Assembly (NCBI RefSeq): GCF_040954835.1
Contig: NC_090698.1
Span: 72,609,284 to 72,673,283, forward strand
Length of the DNA stretch: 64,000 nucleotides
Direction: 5' to 3'
Source of the DNA: Lepisosteus oculatus
Taxonomy: Eukaryota > Chordata > Actinopteri > Semionotiformes > Lepisosteidae
Shown here: positions 62,914 through 64,000 of the stretch, piece after piece
Position numbering within the stretch: the first letter of the stretch is position 1
Layout of the letters: each line of letters starts with the position of its first letter
Notes under the pieces: model-generated
Databases searched by the model: none
What the model was told of the DNA's origin: nothing
The model's input: the letters and a program-made list of their open reading frames with translations, nothing else
Translations under genes and position numbers: made by a program

Positions 62914-64000
62914 GGGGCCATGCTTAAAAACAATATTAAATTATGTTGCAGATGCATTGTATGGTTTCGCAATGTTTTAAGGCTATTTTCTTCACGTTCT
63001 TTAAACGCGTGGTTTATTATCTGAAGTGTTTATGTCACGCCGGTGTTTTTTTCCCCTTAGTTTCAAGTAGATTTCTAGGTGAAAAATGTTTTACCGTATT
63101 AATTATGACTAATTCGTTAGTTTTAGTTCACTAATCTGGGTAGGTTTTCATACAGAGAAGTGTTTATCACCCGTCTCCGAATTAACAAAAGTTAATCTCT
63201 TTAAATTCTGCCGAGCAAGGGAAACGCAGTACTAAGGAATCTCTTCACAAGGCACCTGTGGCCTCTCAGCTATGTGTTTCAATACACTGGCAAAATCTGA
63301 CTTTTTTCATCCTCAGACTGGTAAAGTAACGTGCTAATTGCCCTTACTATGAATACAACTTACCTATGGGGCGTTTACGTGACACCCTGGTATTCACACT
63401 CTGTATACTGATTTAGGTCTACCGTTTTATTTCTTTGCCTGACTCCAGCATTGCTTGTCCAGCTTCTGCTACTGTAGCTGCACTGCCATGGTATTACATT
63501 TATTTACCTGCCCCGAGAGGCTATACGAAAGGATCCGTTTTAATCTTGAACAGAGAAACGTTCAAAGCAGGAGGCTATTCGACCCACCTAGTATTGAGAA
63601 CTTGATTCCAGTATTCACAATTCCCCGATGCACTGACAAAGACGGGGACCATTGATCAAAATCAACAGCAAAACACCAGTGCAAATTAAGTGCGTCTATG
63701 GGAGGGGGATTTAAATCTAATTACAGGGGGGAATATTTACAGAAAGGGCTGTGGGGTCTGGAATAAGCCGCCCAGTCATGTTGCCAGAGCCGACAACCTG
63801 ACTTCCTTCGCGAAAAGGGTGGACCTTTGTATCAATTACTTACGAGCAACCGAGCTTGTCATCAGAAAGGCCGAGTCGCCTCCTCCAGGCTGTAACCCGT
63901 CTTATTTTCTTACCTGCATGCTCCAGCACGAGTGCTCTCTGCACGTACACTTAAAAAATAAATTAGATGTATAGTTTAGGGCGTCGGGTAAATTATGCAT
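62913..64000. other. Right end of window, no coding gene visible
   Basis: If synteny holds this would be POLR3G intron 1, but no exon encoding the POLR3G N-terminus was found. A short family E-like fragment (GCAGGAGGCTATTCGACCC) lies near 63570. The frame at 63690-63974 matches nothing known. Confidence 0.5.

Overview
The window is vertebrate nuclear DNA, most likely from a non-teleost ray-finned fish such as a gar, bowfin or sturgeon relative. That placement is an inference from the AT-rich composition, the repeat families and the long intergenic space. The repeat families are 5S-rRNA-derived SINEs, tRNA-derived SINEs, old LINE tails, a decayed Tc1/mariner copy and a short foldback element resembling Penelope-like debris.

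Only two protein-coding genes can be supported, both on the minus strand in the right-hand third. The first is CETN3 (centrin-3): five coding exons between 44280 and 50174, all splice sites GT/AG, giving a 167-residue protein with four EF-hand regions. The second is MBLAC2 (metallo-beta-lactamase domain-containing 2): two coding exons between 58049 and 62137, giving 275 residues with intact metal-binding motifs. In human 5q14.3 the same two genes are neighbours and POLR3G starts divergently beside MBLAC2. No POLR3G coding exon is visible here, but the CpG-rich stretch at 62138-62530 sits where a shared promoter would be expected.

Positions 1-43350 contain no gene I can recognise. By synteny this would be part of the long desert that separates CETN3 from MEF2C in other vertebrates. 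It holds scattered repeats and several unique, GC-richer, non-repeat blocks (about 7.45-8.06, 13.25-13.56, 20.7-21.06, 22.4-23.06, 26.77-27.13, 34.9-35.2 and 40.0-40.35 kb) that could be regulatory elements.

A tRNA-Val(AAC) gene or close pseudogene lies at 51919-51990 on the minus strand. It is fused head-on to a tRNA-derived SINE, and both are nested in a 5S-derived SINE between CETN3 and MBLAC2. The most interesting non-gene signals are these: CTCF-like motifs carried by the 5S-SINE family, the nested tRNA-Val/SINE compound, a 40-bp-class foldback in the same SINE, a small foldback retroposon family with visible 12-15 bp target duplications and a hammerhead-like core, an X-box-like site upstream of CETN3, and an orphan CpG-rich island near 27 kb.
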